Origin: Cohnella sp. AR92
Lineage (GTDB): Bacteria; Bacillota; Bacilli; Paenibacillales; Paenibacillaceae
Reading direction: 5' to 3'
Assembly: GCF_003990975.1 (NCBI RefSeq)
Contig: NZ_RZJR01000001.1
Coordinates: 310,001 to 374,000 of the forward strand
Length of the DNA: 64,000 nt
Positions 51,772 through 61,500 of the stretch are shown piece after piece. The notes below the pieces were generated by a model, which saw nothing but the letters and a program-made list of their open reading frames with translations, did no database searches and had not been told where the DNA came from. Numbering within the stretch: the stretch's first letter is position 1; the number at the start of each line of letters is the position of its first letter. Position numbers and translations under genes: made by a program.

Positions 51772-53015
51772 GATTGGATTCCTCCGTAAGATTGAGTAGT
51801 AGACTTGCGATGGGCCGAGCCGGCTGTAGAAGTATGCCCGCTAGGCGTTCTCTCCAGCTTGCGGCTCCAAGCGGTCAGGCCGACGGCCAGCGCGACCATG
51901 ATGGAGCCCACCCACGCAGTGTGGACGAGACCGAGCGAATCCGCCACGATCCCGCCGATATAGGCGCCGATCGCAATGCCTGCATTGAAGGCGGCGATAT
52001 TGAAGGCGGACGCGACGTCCACCGCCCGGGGAGCGTGCTTCTCGGCGAGGACGACGACATAAGACTGCAAGCCCGGTACGTTCATGAAGGCCAGAAGCCC
52101 CATCAAGAAGACGGTCGCGAGACCGAGGGCCGCATAGGGCGCCGTGAAAGTCAGGACCAGGAGCACGGTCGCCTGAACGGTGAACATATAGAATAAAGCG
52201 CGGAGCGGATTACGGTTGGCCAACCGGCCGCCGACGAAGTTGCCGATCGCGATGGCGATTCCGTACACCAGCAGAATGGCCGCGACGGCGCTCTCGGCGA
52301 AGCCGGTTACCTCGTGCAGAAGCGGGGACAAATAAGTGAAGACGACGAACGTCCCCCCGTATCCGAGCGCCGTAATGGCGAAGATAAGCAGCAGCCTGCC
52401 GTTCCCGAGCAGCTTGGCTTGTTCGCGGAACGGAGTGCGCGCGCTCTGGCGAAGACCGCGCGGCACCAGAAGGCCGTTGGCGACCAGAGCGGCGAGTCCG
52501 ATGGCGACGATCGCGAGGAAGGCGGCGCGCCAGCCCCATTGCTGGCCGAGATACGTTCCGAGCGGAACGCCGGTCACGGTCGCGATGGTAAGCCCCGAGA
52601 ACATGATCGAGATGGCGCTGGCTCTGCGGTTCTCCGGCACCAGATCGGCCGCGATCGTGGATCCGATGGACATGAAGATGCCGTGAGCGAATGCGGACAG
52701 CACCCGGGCGGCGAATAGCAGGGCGGGGCCGGCCGCGGCGGCAGCCAAGCTGTTCCCTGCGACAAAAACGAGCATGATTGCGAGAAGCAGCGTCTTGCGC
52801 GGAACGCGGGAGGTCAAGGAAGTGAGCACCGGCGCTCCTACCGTTACGCCTAATGCGTATAGCGTTACGGTCAGGCCGGCGGTCTTGACCGGGATGTCGA
52901 GATCGTCCGCGATAAGCGGAAGCAGCCCTACGCTGATAAATTCCGTCGTGCCTATGGCGAACGCGCTGACCGCAAGGGCCAGCAGCGCTAATGTGCTTTT
53001 TCGTTGATCCAGCAT
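51768..53015 (-). CDS. MFS transporter, DHA1/AraJ-YdhP-like
   Basis: A 415-residue, 12-TM permease of the same DHA1 branch as the gene at 8.2 kb. Visible are AVSAFAIGTTEFISVGLLPLIADDL in TM1, SLTSRVPRKTLLL in motif A and VTGVPLGTYLG in TM5. The C-terminal tail is Ser/Thr-rich and ends in SYGGIQS, the RBS of the next gene being embedded there. An efflux role for small toxic compounds is likely. It is divergent from an HxlR-type regulator and coupled to the aldo/keto reductase gene. Confidence 0.88.
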   Translation of the reverse strand: MLDQRKSTLALLALAVSAFAIGTTEFISVGLLPLIADDLDIPVKTAGLTVTLYALGVTVGAPVLTSLTSRVPRKTLLLAIMLVFVAGNSLAAAAAGPALLFAARVLSAFAHGIFMSIGSTIAADLVPENRRASAISIMFSGLTIATVTGVPLGTYLGQQWGWRAAFLAIVAIGLAALVANGLLVPRGLRQSARTPFREQAKLLGNGRLLLIFAITALGYGGTFVVFTYLSPLLHEVTGFAESAVAAILLVYGIAIAIGNFVGGRLANRNPLRALFYMFTVQATVLLVLTFTAPYAALGLATVFLMGLLAFMNVPGLQSYVVVLAEKHAPRAVDVASAFNIAAFNAGIAIGAYIGGIVADSLGLVHTAWVGSIMVALAVGLTAWSRKLERTPSGHTSTAGSAHRKSTTQSYGGIQS

Positions 53016-53090
53016 GTGCCTTTATTCCCTCCTGCAGTGTGACATGGCCGGCCGGCAAGTGCTAGTATGGAGGATATCGAATGGGAAGAG

Positions 53091-53110
53091 AAGTACGTAC
53101 TTTGAAGTAC
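53091..53110 (+). promoter_or_regulatory. Candidate HxlR operator in the divergent region
   Basis: The palindrome AAGTACGTACTT (53091-53102) is followed by a further AAGTAC (53105-53110), between the MFS and HxlR genes. HxlR-family regulators usually bind such dyads in their own divergent promoter. Confidence 0.5.
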
Positions 53111-53150
53111 CATAGTCACCGAAAAGTAATAAATGAGGAGGGAAAGGGCT

Positions 53151-53522
53151 TTGCTCGCAACCAACAAAAAATACAACATCTCGGTAGAAGCGACGCTTGA
53201 GGTCATCGGAGGCAAGTGGAAGTGCGTCATCCTGTGCCACTTGACGCACGGCAAGAAGAGAACGAGCGACCTGAAGCGGGTCATGCCCCAGATCACGCAG
53301 AAGATGCTGACCCAGCAGTTAAGGGAGCTGGAGTCGGACGGGATCGTGAACCGCATCGTCTACAACGAGGTTCCGCCGCGAGTCGAATACGAGCTGACCG
53401 AATACGGCTGGAGCTTGAAGCCGATCCTGGACTCGCTGTGCGCCTGGGGGGAGTCGCATATCATCAAAGAGCATGGCCAGCTCTGCGGGATGCTCGAGGA
53501 CAACGGCCTGAACAAATTCTAA
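53151..53522 (+). CDS. HxlR-family transcriptional regulator
   Basis: A 123-residue winged-helix regulator. IGGKWKCVILCHLTHGKKRTSDLKRVMPQITQKMLTQQLRELESDGIV is the family signature: the GGKWK motif with Cys nearby, then the recognition helix and wing (PPRVEYELTEYG). The Cys in KCVILC sits where the redox-active Cys of YodB/HypR-like sensors is found, so a thiol-based electrophile switch is plausible. The start is the TTG at 53151, with AGGAGGG seven bases upstream; the ATG at 53133 lies before that site and lacks an RBS. It is divergent from the MFS-aldo/keto reductase operon, its probable target. Confidence 0.88.
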   Translation: MLATNKKYNISVEATLEVIGGKWKCVILCHLTHGKKRTSDLKRVMPQITQKMLTQQLRELESDGIVNRIVYNEVPPRVEYELTEYGWSLKPILDSLCAWGESHIIKEHGQLCGMLEDNGLNKF

Positions 53523-53593
53523 TCTCATTGGCGGCGCGACAGTCCAATGGTAAAATAGAAGGACTTTACAAGAGAACGTAGAAGGAGCCGCGC

Positions 53594-54838
53594 ATGAGAT
53601 TCTCGATCCAATTTTTGTCGTTTTTCGTCATTCAGGCCGACAGCTCCGAGCAGGATCCGGCCAAGAGATACAAGCATTACCAGACGCTCGACCACTTCGA
53701 TTACGAAGACAGCGAGATCAAGTCGTTCCTCGACAGCGAATTCACCCGGATCGGCAAGCGCAAGGCGGAGGTGAACGCGAATACGGAGAATGCGCCGACC
53801 AAGGTCGGGCGCTTCTTGGTCGAGCCCGGCTATGAGCTGGACACCAATCCGAACTACAACCTGTTCCAGAAGCTGCGCACCGCTGGCGACAAGAGCCAGT
53901 TCCACTATGCCTGCGACGATATTCTTCGAACTTATATGGATACGAGCTCCGTTCGGGGGGGCGCCTTTATCGTAGCTCTGGGCAAGCTGAACGAGCTGTT
54001 CGACGAGCCGTTCGTCTTCCTTCTGAAGTGCGACTTCGAATCGAAGATCGCCCGAATCTCCGACGAGAAGAGCCTGATCTCCAAGGTGGAGATGGCGATC
54101 AGCGCCCGCAACATCAAGTCGATCCAGTATCCGAACATGCCGGAGGAAGGAATGCTGGAGCCGTACGAGTTGAAAATCCATCAAGCGTCCCACGCCCGCT
54201 ACTTCGAGGATTTCCTGAAGTATGTCTCTTATGAGAAGTCGAAGCCGGAGATCGTGACCGACCAAGTCATGGAGCTCGTCCAGAACTACATGGATTCGAA
54301 ATGGCAGGGGGGAACGGCTCCGGATCGGGAGCCGATCCAGGAGTCGGCTTCGGTCGCCATCTCCTCCGCGGAAGAAGAGCAAGCGGCGGATGCGTTCCCG
54401 GAGCCGTTGCCCGCGGAGGAGTGGACTCCGGTCAACCGGCATGACGCTTCGGCGCCGGGCTGGCAGCAAAGCCGCCAGCGCGAGGAGTCCCAGCTTGAGG
54501 TATGGGCGGCAGCGGAGAAGCGTCAGCTTCAGGAGAAGTGGACCCACGACGACGTCGTCCAGGCGACTTCGCATCTTCTCGAATATCAGCCGGAGCTGGA
54601 TCTCAAGTTCAAGCTGGACGACGTGTCCATCAAGGCGAAGATGGCGGAATACGGAGAGAATATTCATATTGCCCGCATGAACGGCCGCTATGTCGTCTTG
54701 ATCGAGGGCGATTCCTTCCAATTCGACAAGGGTATCTCTCCGATCGAGCTGCTGTATCCCGACGAGATCGAGAACGTGCTGGAGAGAATGCACTACCGCC
54801 ATACCGCCCGCCGCATGGAGTCGGACAAGTACGAATAG
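53594..54838 (+). CDS. DUF3900-like protein of unknown function
   Basis: A 414-residue soluble protein. The N-terminal 240 residues match the DUF3900 family as I recall it: FSIQFLSFFVIQADSSEQDP, KVGRFLVEPGYELDTNPNY, RTYMDTSSVRGGAFIVALGK, FVFLLKCDFESKIARISDE and HARYFEDFLKYV. A Glu/Ala/Pro-rich linker (about 245-300) joins a C-terminal part with LEYQPELDLKFKLDDVSIKA and FDKGISPIELLYPDEIENVL. No catalytic motif is evident. The pattern resembles bacterial nucleoid-associated NdpA proteins in general form, but that link is weak. The ATG has AAGGAG close by. Confidence 0.65.
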   Translation: MRFSIQFLSFFVIQADSSEQDPAKRYKHYQTLDHFDYEDSEIKSFLDSEFTRIGKRKAEVNANTENAPTKVGRFLVEPGYELDTNPNYNLFQKLRTAGDKSQFHYACDDILRTYMDTSSVRGGAFIVALGKLNELFDEPFVFLLKCDFESKIARISDEKSLISKVEMAISARNIKSIQYPNMPEEGMLEPYELKIHQASHARYFEDFLKYVSYEKSKPEIVTDQVMELVQNYMDSKWQGGTAPDREPIQESASVAISSAEEEQAADAFPEPLPAEEWTPVNRHDASAPGWQQSRQREESQLEVWAAAEKRQLQEKWTHDDVVQATSHLLEYQPELDLKFKLDDVSIKAKMAEYGENIHIARMNGRYVVLIEGDSFQFDKGISPIELLYPDEIENVLERMHYRHTARRMESDKYE

Positions 54839-54839
54839 G

Positions 54840-54906
54840 CGCAGCGACGAAGCCTGCAAGAGGAACCGGCACAGCCGCCGTTCTCTCCGCAGGCTTCGTC
54901 GCTGCG
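54840..54906. repeat. 18-bp perfect inverted repeat with 31-base loop
   Basis: CGCAGCGACGAAGCCTGC (54840-54857) and its exact complement (54889-54906), directly after the DUF3900-like gene. There is no T-run, so it is either a weak terminator or a separate inverted element. The remaining gap to the hydrolase gene contains a -10-like TATAAT near 55010. Confidence 0.8.
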
Positions 54907-55098
54907 TGTTCCGTCGCGCCATGGCGAATCCCGGCAACTTTCCGTTCGCAGAGCATCGGCAGGCAAGGCAACCAGGTTTTATGTCTGGGAGCCGGAGAGC
55001 GCAGGGGGTATAATTCGTATAGGCTCAACTCTAGCAATCTAGCATAACGAGATCGGGACCTACGGTCCCGTGCCATAGAATCGAGGCGAAAATGCTGC

Positions 55099-57342
55099 AT
55101 GAATATCGAGACGAATCGCATCCAGCGAACGGCGCTGCGCCGGAGGCGCGGCTTCTTGGGGTTGCGATACGAGGAAGGGTTGTGGAGAGCGGCGGCCGGC
55201 GGAATCTGGGTCACAAGCACGGCAGTGACGGCCGTCAGCGCGCTGGGAGCGCCGACCGGGCTCGGAGTCGGCTTCGACTTGTTCGGGGCGATCGTCCTGA
55301 ACGTGCTGGCGCTGGCGTTGTCGGGCGCGGCGGCTTCATGGCTTCTGGGCCGCATTCCTCGCAGGGTGCCGACGCTGACGATCGGTTCGGCGATCTATAC
55401 CGTCATCGTGCTGGCCGTTATCTTCTCCTTCGGGGAGATGAAGGTCGATTACGCCATCGGCCTGGCGCTGTTGTTGGCCGGCATCGGAGCGGGGGCAGGC
55501 GTGCTGGCCTCCGTTCTGACGCAGGGGAGATACCCGTGGCGAACGAAGCTGGCGACAGCCTTGTCGGCGATCCTGCTGGCCGGAGTTGTCGTTCTGACCT
55601 CGGTGGATTTGCGTCTTCTGGACAAGGAACCGGAACCTTCGCCGCTATTGGCGGATACCGGTTCGGCGCTTGAGGAGCTGAAGGCGTCCGACCCGTCCCA
55701 ACCCGGCTCTTACGATTATCGAACGTTCACTTACGGAAGCGGCAAGGACAAGCACCGGCCCGAATTCGGCTCCGGCGCAGACCTGATCTCAGAGACGGCG
55801 GACGCCTCGGAGTACAAGGGCGATTGGACATGGATCCGCAAGCAATTCTGGGGCTTCGACTTGAGCGAGCTCCCCCTGAACGGCAGAGTATGGATGCCGG
55901 AAGGCGAAGGGCCCTGGCCGCTCGTGCTCATGGCGCACGGCAATCACTTGATGGAGGACTACTCCGACGAAGGCTACGAATATCTCGGCGAACTGTTGGC
56001 AAGCCGGGGCTTCATCGCCGTCTCGGTCGACGAGAATTTCTTGAATTATTCCGTATGGGGAGGCATACCGGAAGAGGACATGGAGCTGAGGGCTTGGGTC
56101 CTTCTGCAGCATATCGGCCAGCTTCAGAAGTTCTCCCGGGACCCGTCCAGCGATTTCTACGGCGCGATCGACTTCGACCGCGTCGCCCTTCTTGGCCATT
56201 CCCGCGGGGGGCAGGCCGTTGCCATGGCGACCGACCGGGAGGCATGGTTTGGCGAGGATAGCTCGCTGCCGGATCGAGAATCCTATCGGATAAGGGCGGT
56301 GATTGCCATCGCTCCGACGGATACGACGGTTGACGGGCACACGGCCAATCTGAAGGATGTCACGTATTTGACGTTGCAGGGGTCGGAGGATGCCGACGTC
56401 ATCAACTTCTACGGGGAAAGGCAATATCAACGGACGGCATTCTCCGGGGACACGAGCAGCTTCAAGGCCTCGCTCTACATCGGCGGGGCGAATCACGGAC
56501 AGTTCAACACAAGTTGGGGCGCGAGGGACGAGGCGATGCCGATGGGCCTGTTCCTCAAGAAGCCGGAGCTCGACGGGGAGCAGCAGCGCCGGATTGCGAA
56601 GGTGTACGTATCGGCGCTTCTGGAGACCGCGCTTCATGACAGGCTGGAGTACCGGCCGCTCTTCCGCGATTATCGGGCCGGCGCGAAATACTTGCCGGAG
56701 GCATCTTACTTCAACCGCTATGAGGACGGCAGCTTCTTACCCGTTGCTCGCTATGAGGATGGCGATTCCCTCGAAGAGCTGGACTCGGGGGCGACGGCTT
56801 CCGCTGCCGGAGTCATCCTCTGGACTCGCGAGGAAGCTCTCGATCGCGAGCTGCACGGCAAAGGCAACAAAGGCGTCGTGCTGGAGTGGCGGGATGCCGG
56901 GGCTTCTTACTCGATTGAGGCGAATGGCGCATTCCGGATGCCGCAGAAGGCATCGGGCGAAGGCGGATCTCCTTCCTTGGTCTTCTCTATGGCGGACATG
57001 AGTTGGCAGTTGAAGGAGGACGCCGATCCGTTGGATGTCCGGATCGAAGCGAAGGACTCCTCGGGCAGAACTTCGAGCGTTTCGCTCGGCGATATCATGC
57101 CGGTTCAACGCACTCCAAGAACCTCCTTCACTTGGCTGGGCTGGCCGGAGGCCGGATTGGACGAAGCGGAATATACGCATGAGAGCGAATCCGTGTTTCA
57201 GACCTATCGGGTTCCGCTCTCCCGATTCATGCCGGACACGAAGGGATCGCTTATCGATTGGGAACAGCTGAGCAGCATTGTTTTTCGCTTCGAAGGGGCT
57301 TCCGGCAAGGCGATGCTGGACGATATCGGCTTCTCGGAATAA
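55099..57342 (+). CDS. Membrane-anchored alpha/beta hydrolase
   Basis: A 747-residue protein. The first 175 residues hold four to five membrane helices (starting AAAGGIWVTSTAVTAVSALG). An external alpha/beta-hydrolase domain at about 240-510 has the oxyanion region LVLMAHGNHLMED, nucleophile elbow LGHSRGGQAVAMA and a candidate catalytic His in GGANHGQFN. The C-terminal 230 residues look like a beta-rich accessory domain. The lipase/esterase or acyl-cleaving substrate is unknown. The ATG at 55099 has only a weak GAGGCG upstream. The membrane-bundle and hydrolase combination is uncommon. The gene is monocistronic. Confidence 0.75.
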   Translation: MNIETNRIQRTALRRRRGFLGLRYEEGLWRAAAGGIWVTSTAVTAVSALGAPTGLGVGFDLFGAIVLNVLALALSGAAASWLLGRIPRRVPTLTIGSAIYTVIVLAVIFSFGEMKVDYAIGLALLLAGIGAGAGVLASVLTQGRYPWRTKLATALSAILLAGVVVLTSVDLRLLDKEPEPSPLLADTGSALEELKASDPSQPGSYDYRTFTYGSGKDKHRPEFGSGADLISETADASEYKGDWTWIRKQFWGFDLSELPLNGRVWMPEGEGPWPLVLMAHGNHLMEDYSDEGYEYLGELLASRGFIAVSVDENFLNYSVWGGIPEEDMELRAWVLLQHIGQLQKFSRDPSSDFYGAIDFDRVALLGHSRGGQAVAMATDREAWFGEDSSLPDRESYRIRAVIAIAPTDTTVDGHTANLKDVTYLTLQGSEDADVINFYGERQYQRTAFSGDTSSFKASLYIGGANHGQFNTSWGARDEAMPMGLFLKKPELDGEQQRRIAKVYVSALLETALHDRLEYRPLFRDYRAGAKYLPEASYFNRYEDGSFLPVARYEDGDSLEELDSGATASAAGVILWTREEALDRELHGKGNKGVVLEWRDAGASYSIEANGAFRMPQKASGEGGSPSLVFSMADMSWQLKEDADPLDVRIEAKDSSGRTSSVSLGDIMPVQRTPRTSFTWLGWPEAGLDEAEYTHESESVFQTYRVPLSRFMPDTKGSLIDWEQLSSIVFRFEGASGKAMLDDIGFSE

Positions 57343-57415
57343 CGGGAATCGGAGCGGGGAGCAGGGAGCTCGCTCCTCTCCGCTCCGTCCTCTTGCCATG
57401 GCCTGATATCGCTCG

Positions 57416-57444
57416 TTGACAAAAAGAAGGGCCCGGCGTATACT
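57416..57444 (+). promoter_or_regulatory. Sigma-A promoter of the nitroreductase gene
   Basis: -35 TTGACA (57416-57421), 17 bp, -10 TATACT (57439-57444). The predicted 5' leader is about 90 bases long. Confidence 0.78.
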
Positions 57445-57530
57445 GTGCGTGAGAATACACAGTTAAAGGCACTCGGCGATAATCCTTTTTTTATACCCTT
57501 AACTGTGTTAAATAAAATCACAGATAGAGT
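57443..57530 (+). promoter_or_regulatory. ACTGTG/CACAG dyads and long inverted repeat in the nitroreductase leader
   Basis: ACTGTG (57443-57448) faces CACAGT (57458-57463), and a second ACTGTG (57502-57507) faces CACAGA further on, about 59 bp apart. In addition ACACAGTTAA (57457-57466) is exactly complementary to TTAACTGTGT (57499-57508), with an eight-T run before it. This could be a pair of repressor sites or an RNA switch hairpin. Confidence 0.55.
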
Positions 57531-57544
57531 GGAGAGTGTTAACC

Positions 57545-58192
57545 ATGAGTACGATTCAAGCCAACGCCGCTTCCGACTACGCGACGGTCGTACGGGAAAG
57601 GCATTCCGTCCGTCATTACGATCCTTCCGCCAAGATCTCCGAGAGCGAAATCGTGGAGATTCTGAAGGAAGCCTCCCTGGCCCCTTCCAGCAGCAACACG
57701 CAGACGTGGAGATTCCTCGTGGTCAATGACGACGCGACCAAGCGGAAGCTGCACCCGATTGCCAACAACCAGCAGCAGGTGCTGGACGCATCGGCTACGA
57801 TCATCGTCCTTGGCGATCTCGAAGGATACAAAGAAATCGGCCGCATTAACGAGGACGCCGTTCGCAAAGGCTATATGCCGGAAGACTTCGCGAAGCAGTT
57901 CACCGAGAACAGCCTGAAGCTGTACAGCGGACTGACCCCCGAGAAGATGAAGAGCATCGTTCACAAGGACGGCGGCTTGGTGAGCATGCTTGTGATGCTT
58001 TCCGCGAAGGCAAGAGGATACGACACCGTCCCGATGGGAGGCTATAACGAGCAGAAGCTGATCGAAGCCTTCCGGATTCCGGAGAACCTGGTACCGATCA
58101 TGCTGATCTCGATCGGCAAGGCAGCCGTTCCCGGACGGTTGACCGCTCGTCTTCCGATCGAGGACATCGTGTCCTGGAACGAACTGAAGTAA
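57545..58192 (+). CDS. Nitroreductase family protein
   Basis: A 215-residue FMN oxidoreductase. The N-terminal VRERHSVRHYDPSAKI is the nitroreductase FMN-binding motif, with SLAPSSSNTQTWRFLVV as the second block and the C-terminal LISIGKAAVPGRLTARLPIEDIV typical of YodC/MhqN/YdgI-like enzymes. It likely reduces quinones or nitro compounds. The ATG at 57545 has GGAGAG eight bases upstream; a GTG nine bases earlier overlaps that site. The leader with ACTGTG/CACAG dyads suggests inducible expression. A terminator follows. Confidence 0.88.
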   Translation: MSTIQANAASDYATVVRERHSVRHYDPSAKISESEIVEILKEASLAPSSSNTQTWRFLVVNDDATKRKLHPIANNQQQVLDASATIIVLGDLEGYKEIGRINEDAVRKGYMPEDFAKQFTENSLKLYSGLTPEKMKSIVHKDGGLVSMLVMLSAKARGYDTVPMGGYNEQKLIEAFRIPENLVPIMLISIGKAAVPGRLTARLPIEDIVSWNELK

Positions 58193-58222
58193 ACTAACTT
58201 CCATATCGTTAGCACATCTTCA

Positions 58223-58249
58223 ACGGCCGAAGCTTTCGGCCGTTTTTGC
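58223..58249 (+). terminator. Terminator after the nitroreductase gene
   Basis: Stem ACGGCCGAA (58223-58231) / TTCGGCCGT (58235-58243), loop GCT, then TTTTTGCGTTTTT. Confidence 0.92.
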
Positions 58250-58523
58250 GTTTTTACGCCGTTTTCAATCGTTTTCAGTAGATGTTCAGTTGCTCTTGCT
58301 ACGATGATGGCATAGGAAATCGCCGGCAAGGCGGGGACGTATGCTCCCTGAGCGATGCTTTTATACAGACAGCGGCAACCGGCTTGGTTACAATGGATTG
58401 GACACGCCGATCCATTAAGAGCGGCTGATTGAGAGAATAGAGGCCATTCAGGTCTAAGCGGCCATTCGTCGACATCCTAGTTCAGAGGCGCGGTGATCGA
58501 AGCTGATACATACCGGAAGGAAG
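58250..58523 (+). other. Gap upstream of the 7TMR hybrid kinase gene
   Basis: A -35-like TTGCTC and a -10-like TAGGAA with a 17-bp spacer near 58290-58318 are the only promoter-like signals. No repeat array or credible ORF was found. Confidence 0.4.
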
Positions 58524-61500
58524 ATGGATCGATATCAATGGATTCTGCTGGCGGCGGGGACGGCGGTATTGGCCGCTATCCTCCTGGCGCATCTGTTTAA
58601 ACCGGGGCAAACCCCCGAAGCGAAGGACGGGGTTCTGGATCTTCGCGGCTGGGGGATCGCCGAGCATGGAAGCATTGCCCTTGACGGTCAATGGGAGTTC
58701 TACCCGAACCTTCTCCTGGCTCCCCAGGATTTCTCGGCGAACTCTCCGAAGCGGCAAGCGCGATGGGAGAACGTTCCCGGCGTCTGGAACGGACCGGATA
58801 TGAAAGCGCACGGGGTCGGAACCTATCGCTTAACCGTCCTGCTTCAACCCGACTTAAGCCGGGAGCTGGCGATTCAGAAGCAAATTATCCGGTTCTCCGA
58901 CAAGCTCTTCGTCAACGGCGAGCTCCTCGGGCAATCGGGAGTGCCTTCCTCCGACCGAAGGCTCTACCGGCCGGGCAATTCCCCGTATACCGTCTACTTC
59001 GGGTCTCCGGCCGACGGCAAGCTGGATATCGTCATTCAAGCGGCGAACTATGAGATTCGTTCGGGCGGCGGCCTGTATATGGCTCCCGTTCTCGGGCTTG
59101 CCGGGGAGATCGTCAAGGACAGGCAGTTCCAGATTTCCTTGGAATGGGCCGGCGTGATCGTCCTCTTTATTTTCGGCGTCTTCTTCCTGTTTCTGTTCGG
59201 CAGGTACCACCGCAATTCGAGCTTCCTGTTCTTCGGTCTCTTCTTTGTCATCTTCGGCTTGATGCTGTTCCTGAACGGACAGAGGTCCTTCATGGAGCTG
59301 TTCCCTCATGCTCCGTTCCAATTGACCTGGAAGATCAAGGATTTCGCGATGATCGTCACTTTCCCGATCTCAGTGTTTTATACGAACAGCCTATTGGATC
59401 TGGGACGTTGGAAAAGGGGGCTTCAGACGGTTGCGGGACTATACGCGGCTTATTCCGTCAGCATTCTGATCCTGCCGTACTCCGTTTATTCGGACTTTCT
59501 CGAGATCAGCGTCTATATGCTCCCGTTCTTTTTCCTCCTCCTTGTCGCCATTCTTCTCCGGAAGTACAGAAGCGGGATTTACGGGGTGTTCGACCGCAGG
59601 GAGATGCAGCTCTTCATTGCCGCTATCCTGTGCATCGCGCTGTTCCCCATGAACGTTCTGGTCAATTACGTCGACTCCGGCAACATCGCTTCCAAAGCGC
59701 TGACCAACTTGCTTGTAATCGCCTTTATCGTGTTTGCTTTGATGATGGTAGCAAGGAGATACCTCGCTACTTACTCCTCAATGGCGATCCTGACGGACAA
59801 GCTGCGGCGATCGGACGACATGAAGGACGAATTCCTGCTGCAGACCTCTCACGAGCTGAAGACGCCGCTGAACGGGATCATCAACCTGTCGCAATCCGCT
59901 TTGGACGACCCGGTGCGATCCCCGAATTCGAAGAGAACGCGGGAGAAGCTGCAATTGATTAGGAATATGGCGTTCCGAATGTCGAACCGCATACACGATA
60001 TCATCGATCTGGCCCAATTGAAGGACGAGCGCCTTACAGTGTCCAAGGAACGGGTCGACCTGCAGGCCTGCGCCAGCAATTTGTTTAACGTATACGGATT
60101 TCTTGCCAAGGAGAAAGGCGTCGAGCTGGTCAATGCCATCGAGCCGGAAGGGAAGTACGCATGGGTCGACGAACGCCGCCTGCTGCAGGTGCTGTCCAAC
60201 ATTCTGGATCTGTGCTTGCGTTATATGGAGAACTCCGAGCTGCGGGTGTCCGCTAAATGCGAAGAGGAGAAGGTATTCCTGTCCATAGAAGCGATGGACT
60301 ACCGCAACACGTCCGATCCGCTTCTGGAGGCGGAAGGCATCGGGATCGGCCTGTCCATCGCCAGCGAGCTCGTTCGCCTCATGGGCGGGAAGCTGGAGTG
60401 GAGCGACGCCCGGAATGGGGAAGGGATTCGTTTCTGCCTCATCCTGCAAATCCCGGAGGAGGCGGCCGAGGCTTCGACGGAAGCGGAACGCGAGCCTGTC
60501 GAGCCGCTTCTCGCAGCGTCCTCCGACGAGGAAGGCGAGAGGGTCGAGGAAAGGGTGCTTGTCGTCGCCGATCCAAGCAATCTGGAGCTCCTGGTCAATC
60601 TGCTCGCCATCGAGGGGTATCGGGTGGAGACGGCTCACAACGCGGCCGAAGCGATCGCGGCGATCCGGGAACCGAGCTCGCCGCCAGATCTCCTGCTGCT
60701 GGACGTGATGATGACGAGCGGGGAGAGCTATGAGATCGGCCGGATCCTGCGCCGTTCGTATTCGCCGATCGACCTGCCGATTCTGTATCTGGTCGCGAGG
60801 AATACGCCGGCCGATATCGAGGCGGTCTTGTCGGCCGGCGGCAACGACTTCATCGTCAAGCCGCTCGACGCCGGCCAGATTCGGGTTCGCATCCGCACGT
60901 TGCTCGCCCTGAAGAACCTCGCGAAGGAAGCGGCGGCCAGCGAGATGGCGTTCCTGCAATCCCAGATCAAGCCTCATTTTCTATATAACGCTCTGGGCAC
61001 GATCATGTCTCTGTGCTATACGGACGGCCAGCGGGCGGGCGAGCTGCTGGCGGTTCTCAGCCGTTATCTGAGATTGATCTTCCGACAGGAGCGGCGAGGC
61101 GAAGAAGTCACGCTGGCGGAGGAGATCGATCTGGTCAAGGCGTACTCGGACATCGAGCAAGCGCGATTCGGGGATCGGCTGGAACTGAATATCGATATCG
61201 ACGAGACGCTGTTCGGCGTGCCGGTTATGCCCCTGACGATTCAGCCGCTCGTCGAGAACGCGATTCGGCACGGGGTCGCGCAGAAGGTCGGAGGCGGAAC
61301 CGTCCGACTCTCGATTCAGAGAGCGGGGGATCAGGTCCGGGTCGAGGTGGAGGACAATGGAGTCGGCATGACGCCGGAGCAGGTTCAACGGCTGCTTGAA
61401 GGAGGCCATAAAGAGGCCGGGGTCGGGTTCCGGAACATCCTGAAGCGAGTCATGTATCTGTCCGGCAAGCCGCCGAAGGTCGAGAGCGACCCGAATCGGG

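Noticed and set aside
58193..58222. Riboswitch or tRNA in the larger gaps
   Set aside because: No conserved cores, cloverleaf patterns or T-box elements were seen in any intergenic region read.
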